Shown piece by piece: positions 1 through 11,029 of a stretch of 64,000 nt of DNA. The position numbers and the translations under genes were made by a program. Source of the DNA: Smallanthus sonchifolius (lineage: Eukaryota; Streptophyta; Magnoliopsida; Asterales; Asteraceae); assembly GCA_023525975.1 (NCBI GenBank), contig CM042032.1, positions 68,904,260 to 68,968,259 on the forward strand, read 5' to 3'. Numbering within the stretch: the first letter of the stretch is position 1; every line of letters starts with the position of its first letter. The notes below the pieces were generated by a model. It ran no database searches. It was not told where the DNA came from and was given only the letters and a program-made list of their open reading frames with translations.

Positions 1-9
1 ATGAATTAC

Positions 10-123
10 CAGTCTTTTTGGAAAACCAAAAATATTAAGTTGCAGGGGAGATTTTTCAGCCTCTGATTTGGAGTGATTGAATTTACAAGATTCCTCATAT
101 TTGCAAATACCAGCCAGATAAAA
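10..123 (-). CDS. CCCH zinc-finger exon, fragment
   Basis: Read on the minus strand, an exon-like stretch follows an acceptor (TGCAG, ending at 124) and runs to a donor GTAATT starting at 9. It encodes about 38 residues beginning FYLAGICKYEESCKFNH. The spacing C-x5-C-x3-H fits three of the four ligands of a plant CCCH finger, and the first cysteine would lie in the preceding exon. Plant tandem-CCCH proteins bind RNA or DNA in the nucleus. The following residues (LQLNIFGFPKR) resemble the linker between fingers in that family. The rest of the gene would lie left of the window or is absent. I found no convincing in-frame upstream exon, so this may be a captured fragment and not a working gene. 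Confidence 0.42.
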
Positions 124-543
124 CTGCATCAAAAACTTATGTGGACTATAATCGTGTAACAGAAAGACTATAAAGCAACTTACTTGGGTGTTGCCCAAAA
201 ACTTATGTGGACTATACTCGCCTAAAAATATTATGTGGATGCGCTAATTCATATAGACAGAGACGAATCAGTAATTATAGGGATGGATAATTAATCAAAG
301 CCAATACACAAAGAAAGAAGATTTCATTAATCAAAGCCAATACACAAACAAAATCAGTAGTTACTAAAAATCCCCTTTTTTTTCTGAAATCTTTTGGTTT
401 GAATGAAATTACCTCAGAATTTGCTTTACATTGTTCTTCCTTGTTTTTGAGCTCTGAATCTCATTCACAACCCTAACCAAACACATGGTGTACATTAACA
501 AAGACCCATGAGAAATTAGGGAGAGGGATAGAGTAAAAAACAC

Positions 544-627
544 CTGAAGGTTGTGTAGGTGAATCTTTTGTTCCAACAACTCCAATCATTTTTCTCATCC
601 AAACAGTGGCTTCATATCTTCTTGTTG
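544..627 (-). pseudogene. CH-domain kinesin (KIN-14-like) exon fragment
   Basis: On the minus strand an acceptor (ATTATAG, ending at 628) precedes an 84-nt open stretch ending at a GT donor (543-542). Its reading RRYEATVWMRKMIGVVG and then TKDSPTQPS resembles the start of the calponin-homology domain of plant KIN-14 kinesins, where a similar RRYEAA-WLR-MVGVV-KDLP pattern is conserved. Those kinesins bind actin through the CH domain and microtubules through the motor. No continuation of the CH domain is visible at lower coordinates. The next exon-like block (413-472) hits a stop when joined in phase. I infer an isolated, probably non-functional piece. The family call rests on about 28 residues. 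Confidence 0.38.
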
Positions 628-1069
628 CTATAATCCAAACATGATGTCATTAGTACCCTAATTTTCAAAACAATTGGAATGAGAAAATATCTAGTGACAT
701 GAGAATCACTACTATATCATCACCTTTGAATTTCAGTGGTGCCAAAATAATCAAATCAAGAAAGGAAAAAGGAATGAATCGAAAGAAAAATAACAAAAAA
801 CATGAATGAAAATTCAAATGGATATGGAATCTTACAGAAATATACTTCATATAAATAAGAGTAAACACGCAGACAACAGAATTGGTGATATAAACTCGAC
901 CTGGATTCTAAAATGCAAGACTGATAACACGAAACGAATCTAACTAACGAAACACCGATGCAAACAGATTAACACAAAACAACCCTACGATTTATCATCA
1001 ATACATCTTCATAGATTCAATAAACAACATCGATTAATAAGCAGAAGATAAGGATGTTTAAAGCATTAC

Positions 1070-1335
1070 CATCGGGAATCCTCGATGAGCTGCAGTGGCG
1101 GGGAGAAGGGGTACAGAGGTTACAGAGGTAGTGATGAATGAACGAATGCGTTCAAATAGCAAAAACCCTAGGGGTCCTAAAAGCGTGATAATGTGGAACC
1201 AGCTGTGGAATAGTCGATGATGGTGAAGGCAGTTTGGAGCATTGGGGAAGAAGAAAGGATTTACTGTGTTCCCGAGTTTTCTTTCCCCTTCCTCTTCCTT
1301 TCTCTCCGGATCTTTCCGAATTAATAAGCTTCATT
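1070..1335 (-). promoter_or_regulatory. Probable transcribed leader of a minus-strand unit
   Basis: Read leftwards, this purine-rich then CT-rich stretch contains a telo-box-like AACCCTAGGG (about 1166-1175), common near plant 5' ends, and closes with a donor-like CGATG|GTAATG at 1070. The short open frame inside (1152-1334) matches no family I know. It may be the untranslated first exon of a transcript covering the exon-like pieces at 1-630. Confidence 0.3.
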
Positions 1336-1759
1336 TTGCTCCATTACACTCTTCCCTCAATTTTCTTTCTTTTCCCCTCTTAAAAAAGTAGAAAGATTTA
1401 TTTTCTTTTTCTATATTTTTCCTCCTTAAATGAGACTCGGGAATATAACGTAACGCATATAAATTAGTGTTGAAAAGGGAAGGCTGCGGTTGTGGATGGG
1501 TGGGTCTAGGATCCATGCTTTTTACCAAATAATGATCCATGGGTTTAGGCAAGAAAATAAAGATGATATTGAACCACAGGCTGCCACGTGTCCTCTCAAA
1601 CCTTGATTTATTATAATGTATAGATATAGATGTGAGTACACTATTACAATGTATTATAGTATGTGTGTATATATATAGGCTGTATGTGTATACATATATT
1701 GTGTATTTACGTGAATGTGCCATGGTCAATTTGCATACAATTTGCTACAGTGGCCATTT

Positions 1760-2125
1760 TTAATTTGCATACAATTTGGCATTGCTCCATTTAGACCCGT
1801 GAAAGTGGTGAGGGTGGCGACGGTCGGGCGGCGATGGCGATAGAGGCACTAGTGGTTGTGGACGGCGATTGGGGCGGGGTGGCAGTAGTTAGGATGTGAG
1901 TCGGGACGACGAAAGCGGTCGACGTCGTCGAGGTTCCGAGGCGGGTGGGTCGGGGATGGCGGCGCATGAGGCGGTGTGACGGTGGCGTTCAGGGGGGTCG
2001 GTGGTCGGGTGTCGTCAGGGGTCCAGTCAAAGATGACGGTAGCGGTAAGGGTAACGAGGTGGGTGGGGATGGCCTCGGGGTGGGGGTGACACGAGGTCGA
2101 CGGATGTGACGAGGGTGAGTGGTCA
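1760..2125. other. GC-rich, GGTGG/GGCGA-biased island
   Basis: A block of about 360 bp that is very rich in G on the plus strand sits in otherwise AT-rich DNA. No frame gives a recognisable protein. Similar G-biased stretches occur inside the solo LTRs in this window (for example 17100-17280), so a transposon relic is likely. No ends or TSD were found. Confidence 0.35.
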
Positions 2126-3829
2126 GAGATTCCATTTAAATTTGTTGAATTCCTTCACATTCTGGAAGGATTTTGAATTGAAGGAATTTAAGGGAATTAG
2201 TTCTAATTCTAAATCTTTTCTTAACCAAACACGTTAAGAATTGAATTCATATTCCAATTCTAACGAATTCTACGAACCAAACACATTGACAATTGGAATT
2301 CATATTCCAATTTCATTGAATTCCTGGAATTCAGATTTCAATGAATTCTCATGAATTAATGTCAACCAAACATGCCATATGAATCTTTTTATTATTTAGT
2401 TTTTTTTTCAAATTAACTTGAATCTTGAATCAAGAGTTAATAGTGAAAAAATCATTAAATAATAATCAAATTTCATAATAGTTTAATTAGAAAAAATAGT
2501 CGACTAAATATAAACAAGATTCTTATTTTTTTCATTTAATTTAAAAATATATATATTTATAAAAAGTTTTAAAAAAGTGAAACACCTCATGAAAAAGTAA
2601 GGTTTTTAAAGAAATAAAAATTACCTTTTAAGTGATTTCGGTTGAAAATATAGCATACCGAACAAATATAGAAAGTTTTGGTTGAGAATCCAAGTATTCA
2701 AGAAGAATCACTTCAAGAGAAGATGTATCAGGAGAAAGTAAAAAGGAAAAGACATTGAAAAACTTGGTTGCCGTTAGATTAAAAATATTGATTTATGAAG
2801 TATATTGGGACAATGAAAATAACATATTTGAAATCAAAATTAATATTTTTATTTATATTTAAAATTTCTTTTTTATGAGAAAATATTACATAAATGGACC
2901 CCACATCCTCACGACCTGACCCATATTACTCCAACCCGTCTATCGGCTAGTTGCTCTAAATTTTTAAATATTTTTAATTTAATCAACCTTCATTTTTTTT
3001 GAGATATCAAGAATGGACATGGACTCTCCACAAAATATTAGAGTAAGTGTTGTGGTGGCAAAGATGTAGGCGCCAAGTCCATATAAGATCGATTAGGCGT
3101 TAAACACCACGCCGTTAAGGCGTCAAGGGCGGGGCGTCGTGACTTTAACGGGAGTGAAGGGGTTGGTGGTGTGAGGCCAACTCACAATCAAACCTTTTTC
3201 TCATATTATTATATGAAAAAAAAATAAAAAAAATTGTGTATTTAATTAAACCACTACACACTTTTGAAGGTTTAGTTAGTTAAAACCCCACTGTCTACTT
3301 TTAAATTACACTAAACAATACATCAAATGAAGGACCGGACAATAATGGAGTTTCGATGTAGATAACATTTTTTGGACTATAAGAAAGTTAATAAAGTACG
3401 TATTTTCAATTTTAGGGATAAATAATGAAGTTTAAAATATTGATAAAATAAGAATATATATAAAAAAAAACTAAATACCCCTTATTTAACGTTAAAATAT
3501 TGATGAAGATAGCTGATTGGATGAAAATGACAAGTTTTGTAAATCACGAGAATACACAGGAGAAAAATAAATTTTTTGGATGAAACTGACAAAAAATAAA
3601 ACCAAAGGGACGAAAATGATAGTTTACTTTATATTTTAATATATTAAATAAAAACTATATAAATAAAAAGCTGGTGTATCCTCGCAAGTCTGCTCGGGAT
3701 CGATTACTAAATAAGCCTCAATAAAACGAGCCGATCTTCAACAGCACAGAGCTTGTTTACACCTCTATCTTACGACTCAAGTATTTTATTAATAATACTC
3801 TAGGAATACCAAGGTTTGAGTAAGTCATG
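2126..3829. other. AT-rich intergenic sequence with repeat relics
   Basis: No gene is visible. 2130-2370 holds repeated GAATTC/AATTCC words and two 'ACCAAACAC' strings typical of MITE relics. 3060-3140 has repeated GGCGT/ACGCC words. 3500-3627 matches one end of the MITE described at 5516-5887. Confidence 0.4.
3500..3627. mobile_element. Partial MITE, same family as the copy at 5516-5887
   Basis: The words GGATGAAAATGACAA, GGATGAAACTGAC and CGAAAATGATAGTTTAC occur in the same order and spacing as in the right end of the element in SCPL intron 2. The left end is not clear. Confidence 0.55.
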
Positions 3830-3837
3830 GGTTCAAG

Positions 3838-4215
3838 TAGGGCTGTAAACGAGTCAGCTCGGCTCGACTCGATTTTTTTTTCGAGCTAAAAAGTTGAGCT
3901 CGAGCTCGGCTCATAAAAAGCTCGAGTCAGCTCGTGGCTCGTCGAGCTAGCTTGTTTTTTTTTACATAATAATATATATATAAACAACAAAAAATATTTT
4001 ATTCTCGGTTTGAAATTGATTGTCTTCAAAAAACTAAATACATGGAAGGGACAATATATAAAATACAAAAAAAAAACATAGATAACCCAAAACTTACAAA
4101 GTAGAGAGTAAATACAATTGTAGATAAAGTACAATTTTAATCCAAAACTCAGAGTTCTTGAAAACAAATTAACTTAAAAAATCAAAACATCATATTTCAA
4201 ATATAACACATATAT

Positions 4216-4279
<64 letters not shown>

Positions 4280-4443
4280 TTATTTAGATGAGCCGAGCCA
4301 CGTGCCGAGCCAACCCTAGCTCGAGCTCGGCTCGATTACAATTCGAGCCAGATCGGCTCGGCTCGTTTACAACCGAGCTTTTTTCGAGCCGAGCTTTTTC
4401 CGAGCTTTTTTTGAGCGAGCCACGAGCTTTTTGAACAGCCCTA
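3838..4443. mobile_element. hAT-type MITE, 606 bp, with 8-bp TSD
   Basis: The element starts TAGGGCTGT and ends ACAGCCCTA, and is flanked by GGTTCAAG on both sides (3830-3837 and 4444-4451). An 8-bp TSD with TA(G)GG ends is the hAT signature. The sub-terminal regions are dense in CTCGGCTCG and GAGCTCG words in inverted orientation. The centre is AT-rich and contains the dinucleotide run at 4215-4276. No transposase frame is present, so it is non-autonomous. Confidence 0.82.
4215..4276. repeat. (AT)n microsatellite inside the hAT MITE
   Basis: An uninterrupted AT dinucleotide run of about 60 bp. Confidence 0.95.
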
Positions 4444-4679
4444 GGTTCAAGTCACACTCCGACAGGAATTAAGAAATTTGGCTTAAAAAAGTATTTTATT
4501 ATTAAATAAAAATAAATAAAAATAAAAACAAAAAAGTCATACATGAATCAACTTCTAATTGGCGAACACCACTCAAATTCAGTACGTAAGCTCTAAATAC
4601 TGTTTCTTTTACACGCAACGCAAACGGATATTGCTACCACATCAGACGTATCGTTTACCACTAATTGCTTACTGGCTCA

Positions 4680-7600
4680 ATGTACCGGTCTCTCATCATC
4701 ATCGTCGTCATCATCTGCTTCCGAGCTTCATCTTCAACAACCGTATCCAACTCAACAGGGAGAGTCGAGTATCTTCCCGGTTTCCAAGGACCCCTCCCAT
4801 TCTATCTCGAAACAGGGTACATTCGTTTTCTTTTATTTTGGTTTATTTGGAGTCTCCTCCTCCACCAAGCTGACGTTTCAAGTTTGAGTCCGCTTCTCCG
4901 CAAGTGGACTTGAGGAATGGCTTACGTGGCAATCGAAGATTTGAGAAATGGTGGAGTTCTCCTTAAAGTCTGCTTGTGAAAGGAGCGAATTCAAACTTGA
5001 AAATATCGATACCGAATTTATGGAAAAGGGGTACTATCGGTACGGTGCCCATAGTCGGTACCAAATGCTAATCTCTAGACGGTGTGTGTATGATTGTATG
5101 TATGATTGGGTATCGAATATATTGATATTGAATTTATGGAAAAGTGGGTACCGTACTGAATCTATCGGTACGGTGCCCATAGTCGGTACCAAATGCTAAT
5201 CTCTAGATGGTGTATGTATGATTGTATGTATGATTGGGTATCGAATATATTGATACTGAATTTATGGAAAAGTGGGTACCGTACCGAATCTATCGGCACG
5301 GTGCCTGTAGTCGGTACCAAATGCAAATATCTAGATTGTGTATGTATGATTGTAGCTATGTGGGTGTGGATGAGAATGAAGATGTACAGCTTTTTTACTA
5401 TTTCATTCGATCGGAGTCGAATCCTGATGATGATCCTCTGATGCTTTGGATTACCGGCGGCCCCGGTTGTTCTTCCATCTCCGGCCTGATCTACGAGATT
5501 GGTATTTTTCTTGTTGGGTAAATTGTCATTTTCGTTAATGTGGTTTAGTCATTTTTGCTAGTTTAATCCAAAAGGTTTATTTTTCTCATGTGTATCCTCG
5601 TGGTTTACAAACTTACCATTTTCATCTTCATTCATATTTTAACGTTAAATTAGGGGTATTTGTATCTTTTTATATATTTCTTTAAAATATATAACTAGAA
5701 ATATATTGATGGAGTTAAGTAATTGGACGCAATTACCCATCATTTAACGTTAAAATATGAATAGAGTTAAGTGACTGGATGAAAATGACAACCTTTTTAA
5801 ACCACAAGGATACACGTGAGAAAAATAATCTTTTGGATGAAACTGGAAAAATGGCTAAACCACATTGACGAAAATGACAGTTTACTCTTTTTTGTTTATT
5901 GTTTAAATTTGTTGCAATTGTTGGTTGGATATCAGAAACCGTTTGAACAATACAGGTCCGATAAAGTTTGAGGCTGTGGACTATAATGGAAACTTGCCCA
6001 ACTTGATTTTGACACCCAATTCGTGGACTAAGGTCTTTCCGTCTCTCTCTCTATGTGCATGTGTGAAGTAGGTTGGGTGATGAGCAGAATAAGGCGGTTT
6101 AGGTAGTTTATAGGAGTAGATTAGGAGCTGTTCAAAAAGAAAAAAAAAGTAGGTTGGGTGATGAGCAGAATAAGGTGGTTTTTAGTCGATATTTTTATAA
6201 CCGGTTCGGTTGATTAATCGTCATTTGAACCCGTGAACCGGGACGAGTGACTGATTGGATTTTAATATTATTATTTTTTTCATTCAAAATCTTATTACCG
6301 ATTCATTTATTACTTTACCTCATTTCTGATCCATTTATTACTTTATGCTCTATATTTTATTTGTTTAAGTAATTATAAATTCATATCAAAGGATAAAGTA
6401 TTTTTGTACTTTGTTTTAAATTAGTTATACACATAATGTTAATATTTAAATTATTTAGGACATCACCTGGTTTTTTAAACCGGTCCAACCAGTTGACCGG
6501 TAAGGTAGTCAGTCCGGTTATGAAATCATTGTTTTTAGTACACTCCAGGATGTGGCGTCCCTTTATCCGTTTTGTGAACTATTTTGATAAATAACTAACA
6601 TTTTTGTACAATTGTAAAAGTTATATTATCATAATATTTATATAAATTATTACTGCTTTGTGACCTTGAGGTCACGGGTTCAAGCCGTGGAAACAGTCTT
6701 CTGCACAAAGTGTAGGGTAAGGCTGCGTACATCAGATCGCAAAGCGATCCGACCCCTCCCCAGCCCCTGCGCAAATGCGGGAGCTAAGTCAAGCACTGGG
6801 TACGCCCTTTTTTTATATAAATTATTGAGTAAAACGTACCAACTTGAAGAGTTTAATTTTTAGCTAACTTATTTTAATAGTTTGATAAAACATAACCCGA
6901 ATCAACCTACTTTTAACTATATAAGGTAAAAACCGTCATCATTACCCAACCGTCATCATTACCCGTTATGCTTTTTGATCTTGCAAACCTTTAATGATTG
7001 CCAACACTTTTTATGTTGATGGTATGGGATAACATTGATATGCAGATGCTTTTGATCTTGCAAACCTTTAATGATTGCCAACACTTTTTATGTTGATGGT
7101 ATGGGATAACATTGATATGCAGATGGCAAGCATAATTTTCCTAGATATTCCTGTTGGTAGTGGTTTTTCCTATGCAAGAACAACACGCGCCTCTGGTTCC
7201 ACCGACATCCAACTTTGTGACCAAGCCTATGAATTTATGAGAAAGGTAGGAAACAACTCATATCCCATCTGTTGGTATGCATTGATGAGTAACATGTTAT
7301 GATAGATTGATATTCAAATGCGTCAAAAGTCTCTTTTCTTGCAAGTTTATTGATTACAATTTGAAATTCTTTCTGCGCGCAGTGGTTTGGAAGTCACCCG
7401 GAGTTTGTTTCTAATCCGTTCTATATAGGAGGAGATTCCTATTCTGGAAACCCGGTCCCAATAATCACACAACTAATATCAGATGGTAAGATTTTTAGAT
7501 CTCCATGTTGTATGCGCGCGCTGTTTATGTTATAACTTAACTGCAAATGTTATGTGCAGGAAATGAAGCTGGCATTGAGCCTTACATTAATCTAAAGGTC

Positions 7601-9504
7601 TTTACTGTTACTCTTATAAGTTTTATACTTGGAAAATAAATTATGAACCGATTAATTGGGCGCATTAGGGATATGTTCTTGGCAACCCTTTGACTTTTCC
7701 AGATGAAAATAATTACCAAATTCGCTTTGCGAATGGTATGGGACTTATTTCAGATGAACTCTACAAGGTTTCTTCTGTTTCTATGATCTTATCTGTATAC
7801 GCATACACACACATATATATAGAGGACGGATCTATGCAAAACACTATATTGCGAGAACACGCAGAACAAAATAAATCATTCATTTTTTCAATCTTAAAAA
7901 TATAAGAAAATGGTTCAAATGCAATGTTTATTCGTCTCTCCTGAAATTCAAAAAAGATATAAACAAATTTTGTTTATGTATAGAACCTACACATGTGTAG
8001 GTAAACGGTTAAAATTTAAAAATACATATCAGCAATTTAGTTTGATGGTCTTTTATGTACATAACATATGCATTTTTATGTAAGAAGTATAATTTTTTTT
8101 AAATGAACCATTAATCAAAAAATTAAATGTATATATATGTGTGTGTGTTTATATGTATGTATGTATTTCCTAAGTTAACTACTTGTTTTAGCAACTAATG
8201 TTCTTCATTTTCAACATCTCTAGTCTCTGTTCCACACGTGTCGTGGAGAGTATCGACCGGAGTATATAAGCCCGAGCAACATAGGATGTCTTCAAAATCT
8301 TGAGTTGTACGAAGAGGTTCTTTACACTGGTTCTTTCGCGGTTATCTTGATGCAAAAATATTTTTTTTTGAAAGGAATTAACTTGAATGAACTTTTTGTA
8401 GTGCATAGATGGAATTGAAACTTCCCATGTTTTAGAACCTTATTGTGGTGGTCTTATTTGGCTAATTAGACTACCCTCTCAGAAGTTGCTTAACGAGCAC
8501 CGCCCTCTTTCTTCATCTAACTGTCGTGTAAGTCCGGTTTCTTTTCCAACACATATCTTGCTTCTATGAAAATAAAGCCAAACCAACTTCTAAGATATCT
8601 TCCTTATAGCAGATTTTAAGGATGTTTTTGAATCTTGCAGGTTGATGGATATAAGCTGGTTTACGACTGGGCTAATGACGCCAGTGTTAGAGAAGCATTG
8701 CATATATGGAAGGTATTCTTATATATATATATATATATGTATGTATTTCTAGTTTATAGAATTATAGGACTGCTCACACAGGCTGCAACACCACAGGGGA
8801 CCATAGGAGAGTGGATAAGGTGCTCAGATTTGAATTTCACAAGAACAGTTGATGATGTCAGACCATACCACCTAAACCTCAGCAACAAGGGCTACCGGTC
8901 TCTCGTCTACAGGTCCTCTTCATTTCACAACTTGCATCAATATTTGATCTTTCGCGCTGTTACTAATGAACTTTTCAGTTATTTAATTGTATTAGATTAG
9001 AGGGTAGTGAAGTGTAACATGTCATAAGGAGACAGTAGACATCCTTTGTAACCCTAAACAACAATTATCAATACAATACAGCACTCCTGGTTTAATTAAT
9101 TTTTGTAATTTAATGCAGCGGTGATCATGATATGATCATTCCCCACCAGTCAACTCAAGCATGGGTAAAAGACCTAAACTACTCTGTTATCGATCAATGG
9201 CGATCATGGAAGCTTGATGGTCAAATTGCTGGGTAATGTGCAAACTAATGTTGTCCGCGGCACAGTGTAATCATATGTACTTATGTTGTTTATATCGATA
9301 GGTATACAGAGAGTTTTTCAAATATGATGACGTATGCCACCGTGAAGGCAAGTAATCTGAATGTTCTTATTTTGAGTGTAGATAAAGGTTGTTAACTGAA
9401 ACGGTTTCTTTACGTTACAGGGTGGTGGGCACACAGCCCCTGAGTACAGGCCTGAAGAATGTTTTGCCATGTTCAAGAGGTGGATAACTAACCAACCATT
9501 ATAA
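4680..9504 (+). CDS. Serine carboxypeptidase-like protein (clade I acyltransferase type), complete, 14 exons
   Basis: Exons read from splice consensus and family order: 4680-4816, 5356-5501, 5956-6032, 7123-7245, 7383-7485, 7560-7597, 7669-7767, 8224-8316, 8402-8527, 8641-8712, 8797-8912, 9119-9232, 9302-9347 and 9421-9504. They sum to 1374 nt (457 residues) with all phases matching. The protein has a hydrophobic secretion signal (residues 2-15, LIIIVVIIC core). The oxyanion segment TGGPGCSS is at about 79-86. The catalytic serine is in GGDSYSG (Ser180), the aspartate in SGDHDMIIP (about Asp381) and the histidine in GGGHTAPEY (His434). GDSYSG and the GHTAPEY end fit clade I, whose members transfer acyl groups from glucose esters in the vacuole. 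Peptidase activity cannot be excluded. Intron 13 uses a GC donor (AAG|GCAAGT). I chose ATG 4680 because it places the signal peptide at the N-terminus. The substrate is unknown. Confidence 0.88.
5000..5355 (+). repeat. 128-bp tandem repeat in SCPL intron 1
   Basis: The string GTCGGTACCAAATGC recurs at 5054, 5182 and 5310, an exact period of 128 bp. Each unit contains GATTGTATGTATGATTG. The last unit diverges at this point into GATTGTAG|CTATGTGG, which is the real acceptor of exon 2. Confidence 0.9.
5516..5887. mobile_element. Mutator-type MITE with about 110-bp terminal inverted repeats, in SCPL intron 2
   Basis: The left end GGGTAAATTGTCATTTTCG and the reverse complement of the right end (GAGTAAACTGTCATTTTCG) stay similar for about 110 bp. 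The flanks TTTCTTGTT (5507-5515) and TTTTTTGTT (5888-5896) match at 8 of 9 bases. Long TIRs with a 9-bp TSD are typical of Mutator-like elements. The centre codes for nothing. It fills most of intron 2. Confidence 0.7.
6066..6181 (+). repeat. Short duplication in SCPL intron 3
   Basis: GTAGGTTGGGTGATGAGCAG and the following 'AATAAGG(C/T)GGTTT' occur at about 6068 and again at about 6150. Confidence 0.8.
6652..6814 (+). mobile_element. Au-type SINE, 5' truncated, in SCPL intron 3
   Basis: The tRNA B-box-like GGGTTCAAGCC is followed by GGGTAAGGCTGCGTAC, a GACCCCTCCCCAGCCCC block and a terminal T-run, the order of the plant Au SINE. Direct repeats of ATATAAATTATT flank it (6640-6651 and about 6815-6826). 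The A box is missing, so it inserted 5' truncated or from a truncated source. Confidence 0.8.
6968..7122 (+). repeat. 78/77-bp tandem duplication carrying the exon 4 acceptor
   Basis: Positions 6968-7045 and 7046-7122 are the same sequence apart from one T in a T-run. Both copies end in GATATGCAG. The second copy abuts SCPL exon 4 at 7123; the first is a decoy acceptor. Confidence 0.92.
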
Positions 9505-9613
9505 CGACCGTTGCATCTTATAATGTCGAAGTGTTAGGCAATATATGCAGTTCTTGTGTTGTTCTAGGACCTAGACATAGACTAATTAATTGTCATTTTA
9601 ATGGATCCAACTT
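9505..9613 (+). other. Likely 3' untranslated region of the SCPL gene
   Basis: AT-rich sequence between the TAA stop and the TSD of the next transposon. I saw no clear AATAAA signal. Confidence 0.4.
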
Positions 9614-9621
9614 GTCCTATA

Positions 9622-10079
9622 CAGGGCCGGCCCCGAGAATCCTCGAAACGTTTTGTGCCCGGGACAAGTAATGAAAAAGCGGGCCTCAATAATTTTTTTA
9701 TATTTAATGGGTTTAAATATATACATTTTTGTGTCTTTTTTTGTTTTGTTTTGTTTTGGTTTGGTTTAATAGTTTAAACAATTATGGGTTTTTGTGGGAC
9801 AACCTTTTAAAGAGAGGGAAAAAAAAGAGAAGATGAAAAAAAGAAATAGAACACATGAAAAATAAATAGTGTTGTTATCAAGATTTGAACCCGTGACCTT
9901 TACAATTTCTTCCAATGGTTTTTTCAATTGTACTAAGAAAATTTTAATGTACATCAAATGGATGTATAAACTAAATATACTATTTAAAAAATATACAAAA
10001 TTTTTAAAAACTTCGTGCCTCTCGAAAGACCGGGCCTGGAGCCGTGGCTCACCCTGCCCCTCCATTTGGGCCGGGCCTG
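9622..10079. mobile_element. hAT-type non-autonomous element, 458 bp, with 8-bp TSD
   Basis: It starts CAGGGCCGGCCCC and ends GGGCCGGGCCTG, with GTCCTATA on both sides (9614-9621 and 10080-10087). The C-rich ends and AT-rich centre are typical of the 'CAGGGCCGGC' hAT group in plants. No transposase frame is present. Confidence 0.85.
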
Positions 10080-10405
10080 GTCCTATATTATTACTTCAGG
10101 TCCTAAAGATAAGCTAACCTGATAACCTCCCATTGACCAACATGCGAAAACATAAACTATTTATTTGACGTTATCCGGTTTTTAAAACCGGTCCGACTAA
10201 GTCCTATTACAAAAACATGATATTATCATAAATATTTTGAAAGAAAAAAAAAGTAAAAAAAAAAATAATATGGTAAATGAATAGTAATTATATTAATTTT
10301 TATTAAAAATCTTTTTACATATAACCATAATGAAAGCAAATTCAAACCAACTATGGGTCCTGACTCAGCGGTAATATTTGTGCTACTCTTACTTTTTCAT
10401 AGTTA

Positions 10406-10616
10406 GGGGGTGTTTGAGATTACTTATTAAAACTAGTTATTAACTTTTATAAGTTAAAAAAGTGTTTGGCTATGATAACCTTTGCTCCTACTTTTAACCT
10501 TTTAAAGAAGTGAAAAAGAGTTTTTGAGAAGTAAGGGGAACTTACTTCTCAAAACTCCTTATGACTTATTACAAAAGTCAGTAAGGAGGTTAAAATAAGT
10601 AATCCCAAACACCCCC
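10406..10616. mobile_element. PIF/Harbinger (Tourist-like) MITE, 211 bp
   Basis: The left end GGGGGTGTTTGAGATTACTT and the right end AAGTAATCCCAAACACCCCC are inverted repeats with one mismatch, flanked by TTA on both sides (10403-10405 and 10617-10619). This is the TSD and end consensus of Tourist MITEs. Confidence 0.92.
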
Positions 10617-10619
10617 TTA

Positions 10620-11029
10620 CGTGGAAACTAGAACCAAACAATTTGATTTTTGTTTCATAAATTATATATCTATATGAAAGGAAAACCCTTATTTGGTTTG
10701 CGGATTTTCCTGGAATTGGAAATTTTTTCTTCAATCAATGGAATTCACTTTCCTTTCAACATGTGATGGAATTGTAAACATTTCATTGGAATGCTCAAAG
10801 ATTACCAAAACACCCTCATACACCACCATCAAAACGCAGACCAAAAGATTTACATCTATCATTATCTTGGAATGAACATTCACTTTGAAACAAAAACATA
10901 AATAAAGATAAAAAATTGAAATTAGAAATCATTATCCAAATCAAAAACAAAATTAAAATAAGAAACACAAATAAAGTTCTAGAACGATGCACATGAATGA
11001 ACTCAAAGATTGAATCGATATCAATCTTT
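10620..11029. other. Intergenic sequence, no gene seen
   Basis: AT-rich. A TTCCTGGAATTGGAAATTTT-type stretch (10708-10760) looks like another MITE relic. The 5' LTR expected before the primer-binding site at 11034 is not recognisable here. Confidence 0.4.

Noticed and set aside
413..472. Exon between the kinesin-like and CCCH-like pieces
   Set aside because: It has good splice borders, but joined in phase to the upstream piece it reads into a stop, and it matches no family.
5193..5441. Frame of 82-95 codons in SCPL intron 1
   Set aside because: Produced by the 128-bp tandem repeat. Only the part after 5356 is exon.
6660..6863. 67-codon frame in SCPL intron 3
   Set aside because: It is the body of the Au SINE read through.
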